Shown here one piece after another: positions 9,157-19,400 of a stretch of 49,671 nt of DNA. Made by a program: the position numbers and the translations under genes. The notes under the pieces are model-generated. The model did not search any database. It had not been told where the DNA came from and saw nothing but the letters and a program-made list of their open reading frames with translations. This stretch comes from Chitinophaga pinensis. Lineage in GTDB: Bacteria; Bacteroidota; Bacteroidia; UKL13-3. The DNA lies in the NCBI GenBank assembly GCA_945898275.1, contig CAMDHZ010000020.1, positions 1 through 49,671 of the forward strand, read 5' to 3'. How positions within the stretch are numbered: the first letter of the stretch is position 1; each line of letters begins with the position of its first letter.

Positions 9157-9795
9157 ATGAAATTAAACTTGAAAGTAATCCAACCGCTTCTTTTAATAGG
9201 TCTTTTTTCATTGCAAAGTTGCAGTCCTATTTTTAATGGGATTTATGGTTTTAAAAAGCTAAAAACTTTAACTGAAGATGAAATCATAACAACAGCAGTT
9301 AAGTTCAATATTCCATTGGAGAATTGCCTTGTTTTAGATACAAATTATAAATCATTACTAAAGTCTTTTGATACCTTAACGCAAGCTGAAACGGTAAAAA
9401 ATCATTATCAACCCTTGCAAATGCTTTATTTTAATAAAGATAAAAAGTTAATTTCATTTCATGCTAATTGTTATGCAGGCGGATTTCCCAATTTAAAATG
9501 GGATAGAACAAAAAGTTTTAGCACATTTCCGCCGCAAACAGTTGCGCCTTTGGATTCCTTATTTGGCTATTCAATGATACTTAAGTATACGCATAAACTT
9601 AAGCCAATGGCTCAAAACTTAAATGAGCAAATGGTTGATGAGTATGTTGTATTAGTTTTTTGGAATAGATTTTTAGGAAGACAAAGCAAAAGAATGATTG
9701 CGCTTTTACAACAAAATGCAGCATTAGCTAAAGATAAAAACCTAAAAATTATTTACATAAATAACGATAACTTTTTTGTTCAAAATTTGGACTAG
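9157..9795 (+). CDS. Putative lipoprotein, 212 aa, with thioredoxin-like C-terminal region
   Basis: The N-terminus is a lipoprotein signal with lipobox ending at Cys22 (LFSLQSC). No enzyme family is obvious from the full length. The C-terminal part reads VVLVFWNRFLGRQSKRMIALL and then NLKIIYINND. In layout this imitates a thioredoxin-like strand, the active-site WCxxC helix and the next strand, but here the CxxC position is occupied by LGRQ with no cysteines. This is therefore at best a redox-inactive thioredoxin fold, and the assignment is tentative. It converges on aroQ, overlapping its end by 4 nt. Confidence 0.6.
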   Translation: MKLNLKVIQPLLLIGLFSLQSCSPIFNGIYGFKKLKTLTEDEIITTAVKFNIPLENCLVLDTNYKSLLKSFDTLTQAETVKNHYQPLQMLYFNKDKKLISFHANCYAGGFPNLKWDRTKSFSTFPPQTVAPLDSLFGYSMILKYTHKLKPMAQNLNEQMVDEYVVLVFWNRFLGRQSKRMIALLQQNAALAKDKNLKIIYINNDNFFVQNLD

Positions 9796-10208
9796 TTTAA
9801 AAAACTCTGCAAGGCGAGTTTATAACTATTCAATCCAAATCCAGAAATTACCCCTTTGGCATGGCTTGCAATGTAGGAAACATGTCGAAAAGTTTCACGC
9901 GCAAAAACATTAGAGATATGCAATTCTACAACAGGGGTTTTAATAGCAGCCACAGCATCGCCAATAGCAACAGAGGTATGCGTAAAAGCACCCGCATTTA
10001 GCAAAATGCCATCCCAAGAAAAACCAACTTCTTGTAATTTATTGATAATTTCACCTTCTACATTGCTCTGAAAATAGGAAAGTTGAACGGCAGGAAAATC
10101 ATTCTGCAAACCAACTAAATACTCCTCAAAGCTGCTTTGGCCATAGATTTCTGGCTCTCTAACCCCAAGCAAATTGAGATTTGGACCATTTATTATGATG
10201 ATTTTCAT
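9792..10208 (-). CDS. aroQ: Type II 3-dehydroquinate dehydratase
   Basis: Third step of the shikimate pathway: dehydration of 3-dehydroquinate to 3-dehydroshikimate. It is about 138 residues long, the usual size of the dodecameric type II enzyme. Signature segments run in order: GPNLNLLGVREPEIYG with the active-site Tyr, QSNVEGEI, NAGAFTHTSVAIGDA, then ELHISNVFARETFRHVSYI with the catalytic His and Arg residues. I take the ATG at 10208 (MKIIIINGPN) as the start because the enzyme normally begins there. An ATG four codons upstream at 10220 is possible. It is transcribed alone, divergent from the T9SS gene at 10302. Confidence 0.92.
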   Translation of the reverse strand: MKIIIINGPNLNLLGVREPEIYGQSSFEEYLVGLQNDFPAVQLSYFQSNVEGEIINKLQEVGFSWDGILLNAGAFTHTSVAIGDAVAAIKTPVVELHISNVFARETFRHVSYIASHAKGVISGFGLNSYKLALQSFLN

Positions 10209-10301
10209 AAACTTTTGCAATTATTATAAAATAAAAAATATATTTTTGTCGCAAGTAAATAGAAATTAGTCAAACTATATTTACCCGAAACCTACATTAC
10301 G

Positions 10302-10979
10302 ATGAAAAAAATTATACTTTCTGTTCTTGGACTTATTGCCTTCAACTTTGGATTTGCCCAAGATATTTCGATGAATCCTAAAATAGCCAAGGCTCAAGGA
10401 CCAAGTGGCAATTTTTTGCTTGAAGCCAAATCAATTTTCACTAATAATAGCAATGATTCTGTTTTTGAATGGAATATCATAGAAATTATTATGACCACTG
10501 GTTGGGAGTATGGCATGTGCGACCCATTTAATTGCTTAACTAATCTTGCTGTTGGCAATAAAGGCACATTTACTTTGGGAAAAGGTAAAAGTGGCGAATT
10601 CAAAGGAGATTTCGTTCCAAATGGCAACGGTGGAACAGGAAAAGCAAAAGTTCATGTTTATTCGAAAAGTAATCCTACTATTGATGATACTGTTGAATTT
10701 CAAATTACAGGTTGGGCAACTGGCTTGAAAGAAAATTTATTAGCAAAAGAATTTAGTTTTTACCCTAATCCAGCAAAAGACCGTTTGAACATAAAGTTCA
10801 ACACACGTGATGCGGTAGCAATTGATATTTACAATGTTTTAGGAACTAAAGTGAAATCATTTAGCCATATCGGTTCAGAAAGTGAATTTAACATCAGTGA
10901 TTTGCAAAATGGTGTTTATTTTTTAAGGTATAAAAATGGCTCACAAACCATTTCTAAGCCTTTTACTAAATCTGAATAA
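10302..10979 (+). CDS. T9SS type A sorting domain-containing protein, 225 aa
   Basis: Signal peptide MKKIILSVLGLIAFNFGFA followed by Q. Residues 20-150 form a small beta-rich domain with a TNNSNDSV segment and GKGKSGEFKGDFVPNGNGGTG, like a fibronectin/Ig-type secreted domain. Two cysteines (MCDPFNC) could form a disulfide. The C-terminal 75 residues are a T9SS type A domain with FYPNPAKDRLNIKF, VLGTKV, and NGVYFLRY. Ligand and function are unknown. It is followed by a strong terminator shared with the convergent porin gene. Confidence 0.85.
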   Translation: MKKIILSVLGLIAFNFGFAQDISMNPKIAKAQGPSGNFLLEAKSIFTNNSNDSVFEWNIIEIIMTTGWEYGMCDPFNCLTNLAVGNKGTFTLGKGKSGEFKGDFVPNGNGGTGKAKVHVYSKSNPTIDDTVEFQITGWATGLKENLLAKEFSFYPNPAKDRLNIKFNTRDAVAIDIYNVLGTKVKSFSHIGSESEFNISDLQNGVYFLRYKNGSQTISKPFTKSE

Positions 10980-11002
10980 TTTAGATTTATTTTATATAAA
11001 AT

Positions 11003-11033
11003 AGGGGCTGATGTTAAACATCAGCCCCTTTTT
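11003..11033. terminator. Bidirectional terminator between convergent genes
   Basis: AGGGGCTGATGT (11003-11014) pairs perfectly with ACATCAGCCCCT (11018-11029) around a TAA loop and is followed by a T-run on the plus strand. On the minus strand the run after the stem is weaker (TATTTTAT), so it serves the 10302 gene best and the 11051 gene less strongly. Confidence 0.9.
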
Positions 11034-11050
11034 TATAGGTATTAATTAGG

Positions 11051-12532
11051 TTAAAACCTTACTCCTGTTCCAAACATAAAGTTGAGGGTTAAGCTTTCAT
11101 TCGATGCTGAACTTGGCATCCCATCATAGGAAGTGATGAAGTTCTTGCCAATTAATCCTTGTACTGCAAAGTCAAAAAAGTAGGAATCGTCTAACACCCA
11201 ACCAAAACCTCCACTGATTAAATGTCTTTGGCCGTCTTTTTTGGAAACTACCTGTTCTTGGTAGGGGCTGCCTAAAGAAGCATAACCCAATCTAATCCTG
11301 CTAAATCCTGCGGCAACTTCCAAACCAGTTCTGATGTTGGTTGCTGTTCCATAAGTTGTTTTCATGGCATCATTTGAAAAACTAAAATCTGCTAAACCTT
11401 CTTTGTCATTTAATTTGCCAAGCGAAAAATCAACTCTTTCTATATCTGTTGATATTACCATAAACTTTCCTAAAACAATAGCAGCACTTGCAGTTAATCT
11501 TCCTGGAGTAATAATTTGATAATTGTATTCATCCATTCTTCCTGCATCTTGTGTATAAGTAAAACCATCATAGGTAGCTTTAGTCACTATTTGATATTGT
11601 TTATTTAAGTTCATTCTTACAGGTGTATGATAAGAAATTCCTAATCTAAATGCGTCTATTGGCCTTATAATTGCACCAAACTTCCCTCCTACTCCAGAAC
11701 CTCGGGTTTCAGAGAATTGGTTAATGCTTGAACCATTGTATTGATTATCTGGAAGGCTGCTTTCTTTTAAAACTTCTCTGTAAGTTTTATCTTGTGTGAA
11801 CCTAACTCCTTGCACAACTAAAGATGCTCCAAGGTAAAGCGTATTGCCAATGTTTAATCCACTTGAGGCATACCATTCATTAATTCTACCTCTATTGCTT
11901 ATTTGCTCTGACTGCCGCATGGTATAGTTTGTATCTCCAGAAATGCTTTGCCAAGAACCATAAGTTTTTGGTGAGTTATCATTATAAATCATGCTTAATC
12001 GCCATGCCTGTGCAATGAGATCATTGTCCCTTTCACTTGACAAAAAAGCATTACTATCTAATCCATTCGCTAGCTTAGCTAAATGGTCGCCAACTGTGGT
12101 GTTTTTGCCAATCCCATTATATTGCTCATTGTTTTGAAAATTAGCTAATCGGTTCATCCCAAAGGCAAATGTAATGGCAGAGGCACTGCTGCCTGTGTAA
12201 CCTAAATCTGCATGAAAAGCTGCTCCGAAATTGGGGATATTAAAATTGGTGCGGGTGTCTGAAGCTTCATTCCCATTATAACTCGCTTTGTTAAAAGTGC
12301 TGGTTATGGCCATCGAGCCCATAACTTCATTTCTTTTATAAAAACCCAATCCGGCAGGATTAATTGCAGCGCCGCCTAAGTCGGCACCCACTGCACCCCA
12401 GGCACCTCCTGCGCCTAAAGAGCGCACAGAACCTTGAGTTTGGGTTAAGGTATATCTAAATACTTCTTCTTGATTTTGGGCAAATGCATTCCCTGCAATT
12501 GCCGATAATACTACAAATGCTATTTTCTTCAT
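11051..12532 (-). CDS. OmpP1/FadL-like outer-membrane transport protein
   Basis: A 493-residue outer-membrane barrel with Sec signal peptide MKKIAFVVLSAIAGNAFA. The mature start has EEVFRYTLTQTQGSVRSLGAGGAWGAVGADLGG, then AINPAGLGFYKRNE, the conserved N-terminal plug region of the OmpP1/FadL/TodX family that carries hydrophobic compounds across the outer membrane. The rest is a series of amphipathic strands ending in the C-terminal aromatic FGTGVRF. Bacteroidota members are often annotated as hemin receptor, which is not shown here. The next gene upstream (12551-13909) ends 19 nt away on the same strand, suggesting co-transcription. Confidence 0.8.
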   Translation of the reverse strand: MKKIAFVVLSAIAGNAFAQNQEEVFRYTLTQTQGSVRSLGAGGAWGAVGADLGGAAINPAGLGFYKRNEVMGSMAITSTFNKASYNGNEASDTRTNFNIPNFGAAFHADLGYTGSSASAITFAFGMNRLANFQNNEQYNGIGKNTTVGDHLAKLANGLDSNAFLSSERDNDLIAQAWRLSMIYNDNSPKTYGSWQSISGDTNYTMRQSEQISNRGRINEWYASSGLNIGNTLYLGASLVVQGVRFTQDKTYREVLKESSLPDNQYNGSSINQFSETRGSGVGGKFGAIIRPIDAFRLGISYHTPVRMNLNKQYQIVTKATYDGFTYTQDAGRMDEYNYQIITPGRLTASAAIVLGKFMVISTDIERVDFSLGKLNDKEGLADFSFSNDAMKTTYGTATNIRTGLEVAAGFSRIRLGYASLGSPYQEQVVSKKDGQRHLISGGFGWVLDDSYFFDFAVQGLIGKNFITSYDGMPSSASNESLTLNFMFGTGVRF

Positions 12533-12550
12533 GATTAGATAAAATTAAAT

Positions 12551-13909
12551 TTATGGACGAGGTCTGCTAGGAGCAGGCGCCGAAGGCGCCGGTCTGCTGT
12601 ATGTTGGGGCTGACTGTCTGCTAGGCGTTGGCTGACTTGGAGCGGCGGGTCTTGACGGTGCTGGATTAGAATTTGATGGACGAGAACTTGGTGTGCTATT
12701 TCTTGGTCTATCTGGAGCAGGACTTCCATAAGAAGGTCTTCTTTCTCCAGTTCCATTGTAAGTTGGAGCTGCTTGACGTGGTGCTTCGTTTGTGTTTGTA
12801 GGTGTATTTCTTCTAGGCGGAACATAAGCTGGTCTTCCTTGATTATCATATATTAAATCTCCACCCGGCTTGGTAGTATAGGTTGGCTTTGGCGCTTCGG
12901 TTTGCGGTGCTTGTGGTCTGCTTGGATTATAGGTAGATCTTGTAATTTGTTGAGGTCTATCTGGTCCTTGTTGGTTTACAGCAGGATTTGGCGCTGCGGG
13001 TCTTTGACTTCTATTGCCTGGTACTGGAACCGCAGGACGAGAATTCCCTGATGGTAAGCTTGAACCAATGCCGTTCATTGGGCGCATAAAAGGTCTATTT
13101 GAAACAATGTCGTTCCCCCAACGATTGTTGTTCCAACCACCTCCCCAACCCCAATTATTCCTCCAAGGGTTATATCCCCAGCCAAAGCCGCAGTATGGGT
13201 TCCAAGGGTTGTAACCCCAACCCATGCCACCATAAGGGTTCCAAGGATTGTACCCCCAACCAAAACCACCATATGGATTCCAAGGGTTATAAAAAGGGTC
13301 ATTCCAACCAAAGCCTGGCATACCCCATCCAGTGTTAAAACCAAATCCAGTATTCCAACCGAAACCACTATTCCAACCTAAGCCAATATTAAAACCAGGA
13401 GCGTAACCATAATAGCCAGGGAAAACTGTAACAGGGGTATAAAAATTTGTCCAACCCCAATTTTGGCTCAAAACATCGTAATAAGGGTCATCGTAATAGC
13501 GTGAGCGAGAAGTGCCCATTCTTCTGTTTTCGCGTTCTTCTTCACGATATTCATCAATAACATAATTTGATTCATAAACTGGGCTATCTGCTGTAGTAAC
13601 CATGTTACGCCTTTGTGCCCACAAACGTCCAGCCTCAGCTGCTTGTTCAGATTCAGAAGGGCGAGCATTATATGTGTTAGAATTGGCTTCTACATATTCT
13701 GAACTTCTATTTTCATTTAAATTTGCTTGAGGTCCTTTTTTCTTGTTGTTCCAAGGTTCAACCTCACTTATCGACTTCGGCTTAGCTTTTGATTCCTTTC
13801 TTTTTCCATAAACATCATCGTTTACTCCGTTTACGGGATTAACAATTGCGCTGCATGAAACGGTAATGCTTGTTATAGCAAAAAAAGCTATGGTTGTAAT
13901 TGGTTTCAT
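12551..13909 (-). CDS. Gly/Trp/Asn-rich and Pro-rich putative lipoprotein
   Basis: A 452-residue protein of very biased composition. A lipoprotein signal ends at Cys19 (TVSC). A polar region (residues about 25-150) is followed by a Gly/Trp/Asn/Tyr-rich segment (about 165-275) containing three complete tandem copies of a 13-residue unit, consensus YNPWNPYGGFGWG. The final 170 residues are Pro/Ser/Arg-rich (APSRP, SRPAPSAPAPSRP). It could be a surface-exposed spacer or adhesive element. The bias makes family assignment unreliable. The prolines create long open frames in other registers that are not genes. It lies just upstream of the OmpP1-like gene and diverges from proS. Confidence 0.75.
   Translation of the reverse strand: MKPITTIAFFAITSITVSCSAIVNPVNGVNDDVYGKRKESKAKPKSISEVEPWNNKKKGPQANLNENRSSEYVEANSNTYNARPSESEQAAEAGRLWAQRRNMVTTADSPVYESNYVIDEYREEERENRRMGTSRSRYYDDPYYDVLSQNWGWTNFYTPVTVFPGYYGYAPGFNIGLGWNSGFGWNTGFGFNTGWGMPGFGWNDPFYNPWNPYGGFGWGYNPWNPYGGMGWGYNPWNPYCGFGWGYNPWRNNWGWGGGWNNNRWGNDIVSNRPFMRPMNGIGSSLPSGNSRPAVPVPGNRSQRPAAPNPAVNQQGPDRPQQITRSTYNPSRPQAPQTEAPKPTYTTKPGGDLIYDNQGRPAYVPPRRNTPTNTNEAPRQAAPTYNGTGERRPSYGSPAPDRPRNSTPSSRPSNSNPAPSRPAAPSQPTPSRQSAPTYSRPAPSAPAPSRPRP
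13163..13298 (-). repeat. 39-bp tandem repeat inside the Gly/Trp-rich gene
   Basis: Units start at 13163, 13202 and 13241, with a partial fourth copy from 13280. Each encodes one 13-residue Tyr-Asn-Pro-Trp-Asn-Pro-Tyr-Gly unit on the minus strand. One copy has Cys in place of Gly (NPYCGF), and another has Met in place of Phe (GGMGWG). Confidence 0.9.
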
Positions 13910-13950
13910 AAATCCTAAATTTACTGTTATACAAAGTAACGACTAAAAAC

Positions 13951-13958
13951 TACTTTTG
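13951..13958 (+). promoter_or_regulatory. Candidate -7 box of proS
   Basis: TACTTTTG is an exact TAnnTTTG match, about 40 nt before the proS ATG. No convincing -33 TTG lies at the usual distance. On the opposite strand, TTACTTTG (13932-13939) is a 7/8 match that could serve the divergent gene at 13909. Confidence 0.45.
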
Positions 13959-13998
13959 TGACTTTAACTTAGTTTCAAATATTATTCCAATAAAAATC

Positions 13999-15474
13999 AT
14001 GGACGTAAAAAAAATAAAAAGAGAAGAAGATTATAGTGGTTGGTACAATAATTTAGTGAAAAGTGCTGATTTAGCAGAGCATTCAGACGTAAAGGGATGT
14101 ATGATTATTAAACCATATGGTTATGCTATCTGGGAGAAAATGCAGGCAGAACTAGACAGAAGGTTCAAAGAAACAGGACACCAAAATGCATATTTCCCAC
14201 TTTTTATTCCAAAGTCATTTTTTAGTAAGGAAGCATCCCATGTAGATGGCTTCGCAAAAGAGTGCGCCGTTGTGACACATTATCGCTTAAAAAATGACCC
14301 AGTTACAGGAGAAATAATTGTTGACCCAGATGCCAAGCTAGAGGAAGAGTTAATTGTAAGGCCTACTAGCGAAACCATCATTTGGAATACCTATAGAAGT
14401 TGGATTCAAAGTTACCGTGATTTACCGATTCTTATTAACCAATGGGCAAACGTGGTGCGCTGGGAAATGAGAACAAGATTATTTTTAAGAACAACTGAGT
14501 TTCTATGGCAGGAAGGACATACCGCCCACGCTACAGCCGAGGAAGCCATTGCAGAAACCAAACAAATGTTGGAAGTATATGCAGACTTTGCAGAAAACAT
14601 TATGGCTGTTCCCGTAATTAAAGGTGTTAAATCGGCCAACGAAAGATTTGCAGGTGCTTTAGATACCTATTGCATAGAAGGTCTAATGCAAGATGGCAAA
14701 GCGCTTCAAATGGGAACTTCACACTTTTTGGGTCAAAACTTTGCTAAAGCATTTGATGTAAAATATGTAACCAAAGAAAATAAATCTGAATATGTTTGGG
14801 CCACCTCTTGGGGAGTTTCTACAAGGCTAATGGGCGCGCTCATCATGAGCCATAGTGATGATGAAGGCTTGGTTTTGCCGCCAAACCTTGCACCAATACA
14901 AGTAGTAATAATTCCTATTTTCAGAAAAGACGCCGAAAAAGAATTGGTAATGGAAAAGGCAGATGCCTATTTTGCTACTTTAAAGAAATTAGGCATTTCT
15001 GTAAAAATGGATGACAGGGAAAATATGACTCCAGGGTTTAAATATGCAGAATATGAACTAAAAGGAGTGCCTGTAAGAATTGCTATTGGCCCAAGAGATG
15101 TGCAAAATGGCACGGTTGAAGTAGCCCGCAGGGATACCAAAGAAAAAATGGTTTTACAAGCGGCTGATCTTGAACATAAAATTCCACACCTTTTAGAACA
15201 AATTCAGCAAAACATCTATCAAAAGGCCCTTGATTACCGAAACGAGCACGTTCATGCTGTAAATACGTGGGATGAGTTTGTAGATGCTTTAGACAACAAA
15301 ACAGGTTTTGTAAGCGCTCATTGGGATGGTGAGAGTGCGACTGAAGAAAAAATCAAAGAATTAACAAAAGCTACTATCCGTTGCATTCCATTGAACAATC
15401 CGCAGGAGGTTGGTAAATGTATCTTAACTGGCAATCCATCTAAGGAGAGGGTATTGTTTGCAAGGGCATATTAA
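13999..15474 (+). CDS. proS: Prolyl-tRNA synthetase (archaeal/eukaryotic-type, ProS type 3)
   Basis: Attaches proline to tRNA-Pro. At 491 residues it is the shorter class II architecture without the large inserted editing domain of typical bacterial ProRS (about 570 aa). Segments in order: [33 protein letters not shown] at the start, motif 2-like [26 protein letters not shown], motif 3-like [26 protein letters not shown], then the anticodon-binding domain with IPIFRK and RIAIGPRDV. This is the normal form in Bacteroidota. It has its own promoter region and is followed 36 nt later by an unknown gene. Confidence 0.95.
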   Translation: MDVKKIKREEDYSGWYNNLVKSADLAEHSDVKGCMIIKPYGYAIWEKMQAELDRRFKETGHQNAYFPLFIPKSFFSKEASHVDGFAKECAVVTHYRLKNDPVTGEIIVDPDAKLEEELIVRPTSETIIWNTYRSWIQSYRDLPILINQWANVVRWEMRTRLFLRTTEFLWQEGHTAHATAEEAIAETKQMLEVYADFAENIMAVPVIKGVKSANERFAGALDTYCIEGLMQDGKALQMGTSHFLGQNFAKAFDVKYVTKENKSEYVWATSWGVSTRLMGALIMSHSDDEGLVLPPNLAPIQVVIIPIFRKDAEKELVMEKADAYFATLKKLGISVKMDDRENMTPGFKYAEYELKGVPVRIAIGPRDVQNGTVEVARRDTKEKMVLQAADLEHKIPHLLEQIQQNIYQKALDYRNEHVHAVNTWDEFVDALDNKTGFVSAHWDGESATEEKIKELTKATIRCIPLNNPQEVGKCILTGNPSKERVLFARAY

Positions 15475-15510
15475 ACAATTAGTAATTGTTTTTGTTGAAC
15501 CTAAAAAAAG

Positions 15511-16194
15511 ATGGAAAACAAGTTTGAAAAAATAACGCAGCTGTTATTGCAAAAGTCTAGTACCAAGCAATTGGTTTATAGAAATACCCGAGATGCTTTT
15601 GCGCAATTAAAAGAGATTGTTAAAGTAATTGCTGCTAGTTTAAGCCAGTCGGTTCAGCCAATAGACAAAAACGTGGAGGTTAAGTATTACGAGAAAAGCG
15701 AATTTGAAGTGCATCTTAAATTTAGTGGAGATACCTTAGTATTTATGATGCACACCAATATTTTTGACTTCGACCAACATCACTATATACATAACATGCC
15801 TTATGTTAAAGAAGACCCTTTGAGAGAATTCTGTGGCATGGTTCAAATATATAATTTCCTTGCCGATTCCATCAAATACAATAGAGAGGGAGATATTGGA
15901 TATTTAGTAGGGAGATTGTTCCTTAACAAAGACAATCACTTTTTCATAGAAGGAAAAAGAGCCTTATCAATTCAGTTTGGGGAGTTTGGTTCAAACCAAA
16001 TTAATAAAGACACCTTTGAAAGGATTGTAATGGAATCTATATTATATTGTTTAAACTTCGACCTTTTGGCCCCTCCAATTGAAAACATTAGCTATATTAC
16101 CTTAGAGCAAAAAAACATGATGAGTCATAGCAGTGGTATGCCCACAGGAAAGCGCCTTGGCTTTAGAAATCAAATAGACAACGAAAGCGAATAA
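15511..16194 (+). CDS. Conserved protein of unknown function, 227 aa
   Basis: A soluble protein with no signal peptide or membrane segment. Visible features are a Lys-rich N-terminal helix (MENKFEKITQLLLQKSSTKQLVYRNTRDAF), a central alternating beta region with FSGDTLVFMMHTNIFDFDQHHYIHNMPYVKEDPL, and a helical C-terminal half with FERIVMESILYCLNF. I do not recognise a catalytic motif. The paired histidines in the middle (DQHHYIH) could be a metal site, which is speculation. It lies between proS and secA on the same strand and is intact. It contains a GGTTCAAACC word at 15988. Confidence 0.7.
   Translation: MENKFEKITQLLLQKSSTKQLVYRNTRDAFAQLKEIVKVIAASLSQSVQPIDKNVEVKYYEKSEFEVHLKFSGDTLVFMMHTNIFDFDQHHYIHNMPYVKEDPLREFCGMVQIYNFLADSIKYNREGDIGYLVGRLFLNKDNHFFIEGKRALSIQFGEFGSNQINKDTFERIVMESILYCLNFDLLAPPIENISYITLEQKNMMSHSSGMPTGKRLGFRNQIDNESE
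15988..15997 (+). repeat. Iterated palindrome GGTTCAAACC (copy in the 15511 gene)
   Basis: Fully extended form TTTGGTTCAAACCAAA; read in frame as G-S-N-Q. Confidence 0.8.
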
Positions 16195-16404
16195 TTTGAG
16201 AAATAATCGCTTTAAAAATTCTGACAAAAACTCACAATTAGCCAAAAACGTCCTTAGATCTATGGATTTATAGGGTTGAACCAAATATTTGGCTGTCAAA
16301 TTGTCAAACAATTGCCTTGGATTAATTTATGCTGTTGTAAAAAATAAACTTATTTTTACGGCCAATTGCCCATATTGGTGCAATACCGCAGGAGACAACA
16401 CATT

Positions 16405-19400
16405 ATGATTGGAAGTATTTTTAAAGGCCTCACCAAAATTTTTGGAAGTAAATCAGACCGTGATTTAAAGGAAATATACCCATTGGTTGGTAAAATCAAT
16501 GAACAATTTGCAAAGCTGGCTACAATTACAGACCAAGAACTTCGCAATGAAAGCGCAAGGCTAAAGGCAGTTATTGCTACTGCTTTACAGAGCATAGACG
16601 ATGAAATCACCCAATTAAAATCTGATGCCAACGCTGAAAATCTAGATTTACACGACCAAGATGATATCTTTAAAGAAATTGATAAATTAAAAAAGAAGCG
16701 CGATGAACAACTAGAAGAAGTGCTTCTTGAAATTTTACCTGAAGCCTTTGCCGTTGTTAAAGAAACCGCACGCAGATTAAGTGAAAACAAGCAATTGGTT
16801 GTTGAAGCAACTGATTGGGACAAAACTTTGAGTGCCCGTACCAAGCCTAAAAAGCCAGTTTCTATTGAAGGTGAAAAAGCTATTTGGCATAATTCATGGG
16901 AAGCAGCAGGCAGCCCGATTACATGGAACATGATACATTATGATGTTCAGTTGATTGGTGGTATTGTGTTGCATAAAGGTAAAATTTCTGAGATGGCTAC
17001 TGGAGAAGGAAAAACATTAGTTTCTACCCTACCAGCTTACCTCAACGCATTAGCAGGACAAGGTGTTCATATTGTTACAGTAAATGATTACTTGGCTCGA
17101 AGGGATTGCGAATGGAATGCGCCTTTATTCGAATTCCATGGCTTAAGTGTAGATTGTATCGACTATCACCAGCCTAATTCTCCAGAAAGAAGAAAAGCAT
17201 ACTTAGCAGATATTACCTACGGAACCAACAACGAGTTTGGCTTTGATTATCTTAGGGATAACATGGCCAATAGCATTGAAGAATTGGTTCAAAGAAAACA
17301 CCATTTTGCCATGGTGGATGAGGTTGACTCCGTTTTAATTGATGATGCAAGAACACCTTTGATTATTTCTGGTCCAGTTCCTAAAGGAGATGAACAACAA
17401 TTTTATGCCCTCAAACCAAGAATTGAAAAATTAGTAAATGCACAGAAGGCATACTTAAATACAGCCCTAGTAGATGCCAAAAAACTAATTACTGCTGGAA
17501 ACGATAAGGAAGGTGGTTTTAAATTATTACAAGCACAAAGAGGTTTACCTAAAAATAGTGCGTTGATTAAATACCTTGGAGAACAAGGTGTAAGACAAAT
17601 ACTTACAAAAACAGAAAACTATTACATGCAAGACCAACAAAAGGAAATGCATAAAATAGATGCCGACTTATATTTTGCCATTGATGAAAAACTGAACTCT
17701 GTAGACCTTACTGAAAAGGGTGTTGAACTCATTACCTCTTCAGGAGAAGACCCTCATTTCTTTATTATTCCAGATGTTGGTACAGCCATAGCAGAAATTG
17801 AAAAGCTAGGTTTAAGCGAAGATGAAGCGCTTAAGAGAAAGGAACAGTTGATGTTAGATTTTACCATCAAAACAGAACGTATTCACACCATTAACCAACT
17901 ACTCAAGGCTTATTGCATGTTTGAAAAGGATGTGGAGTACATCATTCAAGAAAGCAAGGTAAAAATTGTGGATGAACAAACTGGGCGTGTTTTAGATGGA
18001 AGAAGGTATAGCGATGGTTTGCACCAAGCCATTGAAGCCAAAGAAAATGTAAAAGTTGAAGCTGCAACACAAACTTATGCAACTGTGACTTTGCAGAATT
18101 ACTTTAGAATGTACCACAAATTATGCGGTATGACAGGAACCGCTGTAACAGAAGCTGGTGAATTCTGGGAAATTTACAAATTGGATGTGGTTGAGATTCC
18201 AACTAACAGAGCCATTTCAAGAAAAGATGAAGAGGATGTTATCTATAAAACAAAGAGAGAAAAATACAATGCCGTTATAGATGAAGTTGTTAAGTTAACT
18301 GAAGCTGGAAGACCAGTTCTTGTTGGAACAACCTCTGTGGAAATAAGCGAATTGCTCAGCAGGATGCTTACCATGCGTAAAATAAAGCACAATGTCTTGA
18401 ACGCAAAGCAACACCAACGTGAGGCAGATATAGTTGCAGAAGCAGGCCATAAAAGTGCAGTTACCATTGCTACCAACATGGCTGGAAGGGGAACAGACAT
18501 TAAGCTAGCAGAGGGAGTAAAGGAAGTTGGAGGTTTAGCCATCATTGGTACCGAAAGACATGAAAGCAGGCGTGTAGATAGACAATTAAGAGGTAGAGCT
18601 GGACGTCAAGGTGACCCTGGTTCTTCTAAATTTTATGTTTCTCTTGAAGATGATTTAATGCGCTTATTTGGGTCGGAAAGAATTGCAGGTATCATGGACC
18701 GTTTAGGCATGCAAGAAGGGGAAAACATAGAACATTCTATGATTACCAAAAACATTGAGCGTGCACAGAAACGTGTTGAACAAAATAATTTTGGTATCCG
18801 CAAACGCCTTCTTGAATATGATGATGTGATGAATTCTCAGCGTGAAGTTGTGTATGCTAAAAGAAGAAATGCGTTACACGGTGACAAGCTATCTTTAGAC
18901 ATCAATAACATGTTGGCAGATACTTGTGATGAATTGGTAGAAACCTACAAAGACCAGAAGAACTTCAACGAATTTAAGTTTGAAGTCATGCGAATTTTTG
19001 CTTTTGAAACTAAAATGGATGATGATTACTTCATGGCCAATAAGACAGAAGTTGTTTCAGACAAATTGTATTTAGATTTACAACAGCATTATCAAACTAG
19101 AAACAAAGAAATTGCTCAAGGTGCATGGCCAGTTATCAAAGATGTATATGAAAATAGAGGAAGTCAATTTGAAATGATTGGCGTTCCTGTAACCGATGGT
19201 ATTCACAACATGCAAATTCCTGTAAACCTCAAAAAAGCCTATGAAAATGAGGCAAAAGAGATTACTAAAACCTATGAGAAATTTGCATCGCTATATGTAA
19301 TTGACAATGATTGGAAAGAGCATTTACGCGAAATGGATGAATTAAAACAATCCTCACAAAATGCTGTGTTTGAGCAGAAAGACCCATTATTGATTTACAA

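Noticed and set aside
12535-13368. Extra long open frames on both strands of the Gly/Trp/Pro-rich gene
   Set aside because: Repeats and proline-rich codons leave alternative frames free of stops; only the 452-codon frame has a lipoprotein signal.
16356-16931. Long antisense open frame of 191 codons over the start of secA
   Set aside because: It is wholly antisense to a conserved gene and shows low-complexity Ser/Leu-rich content.
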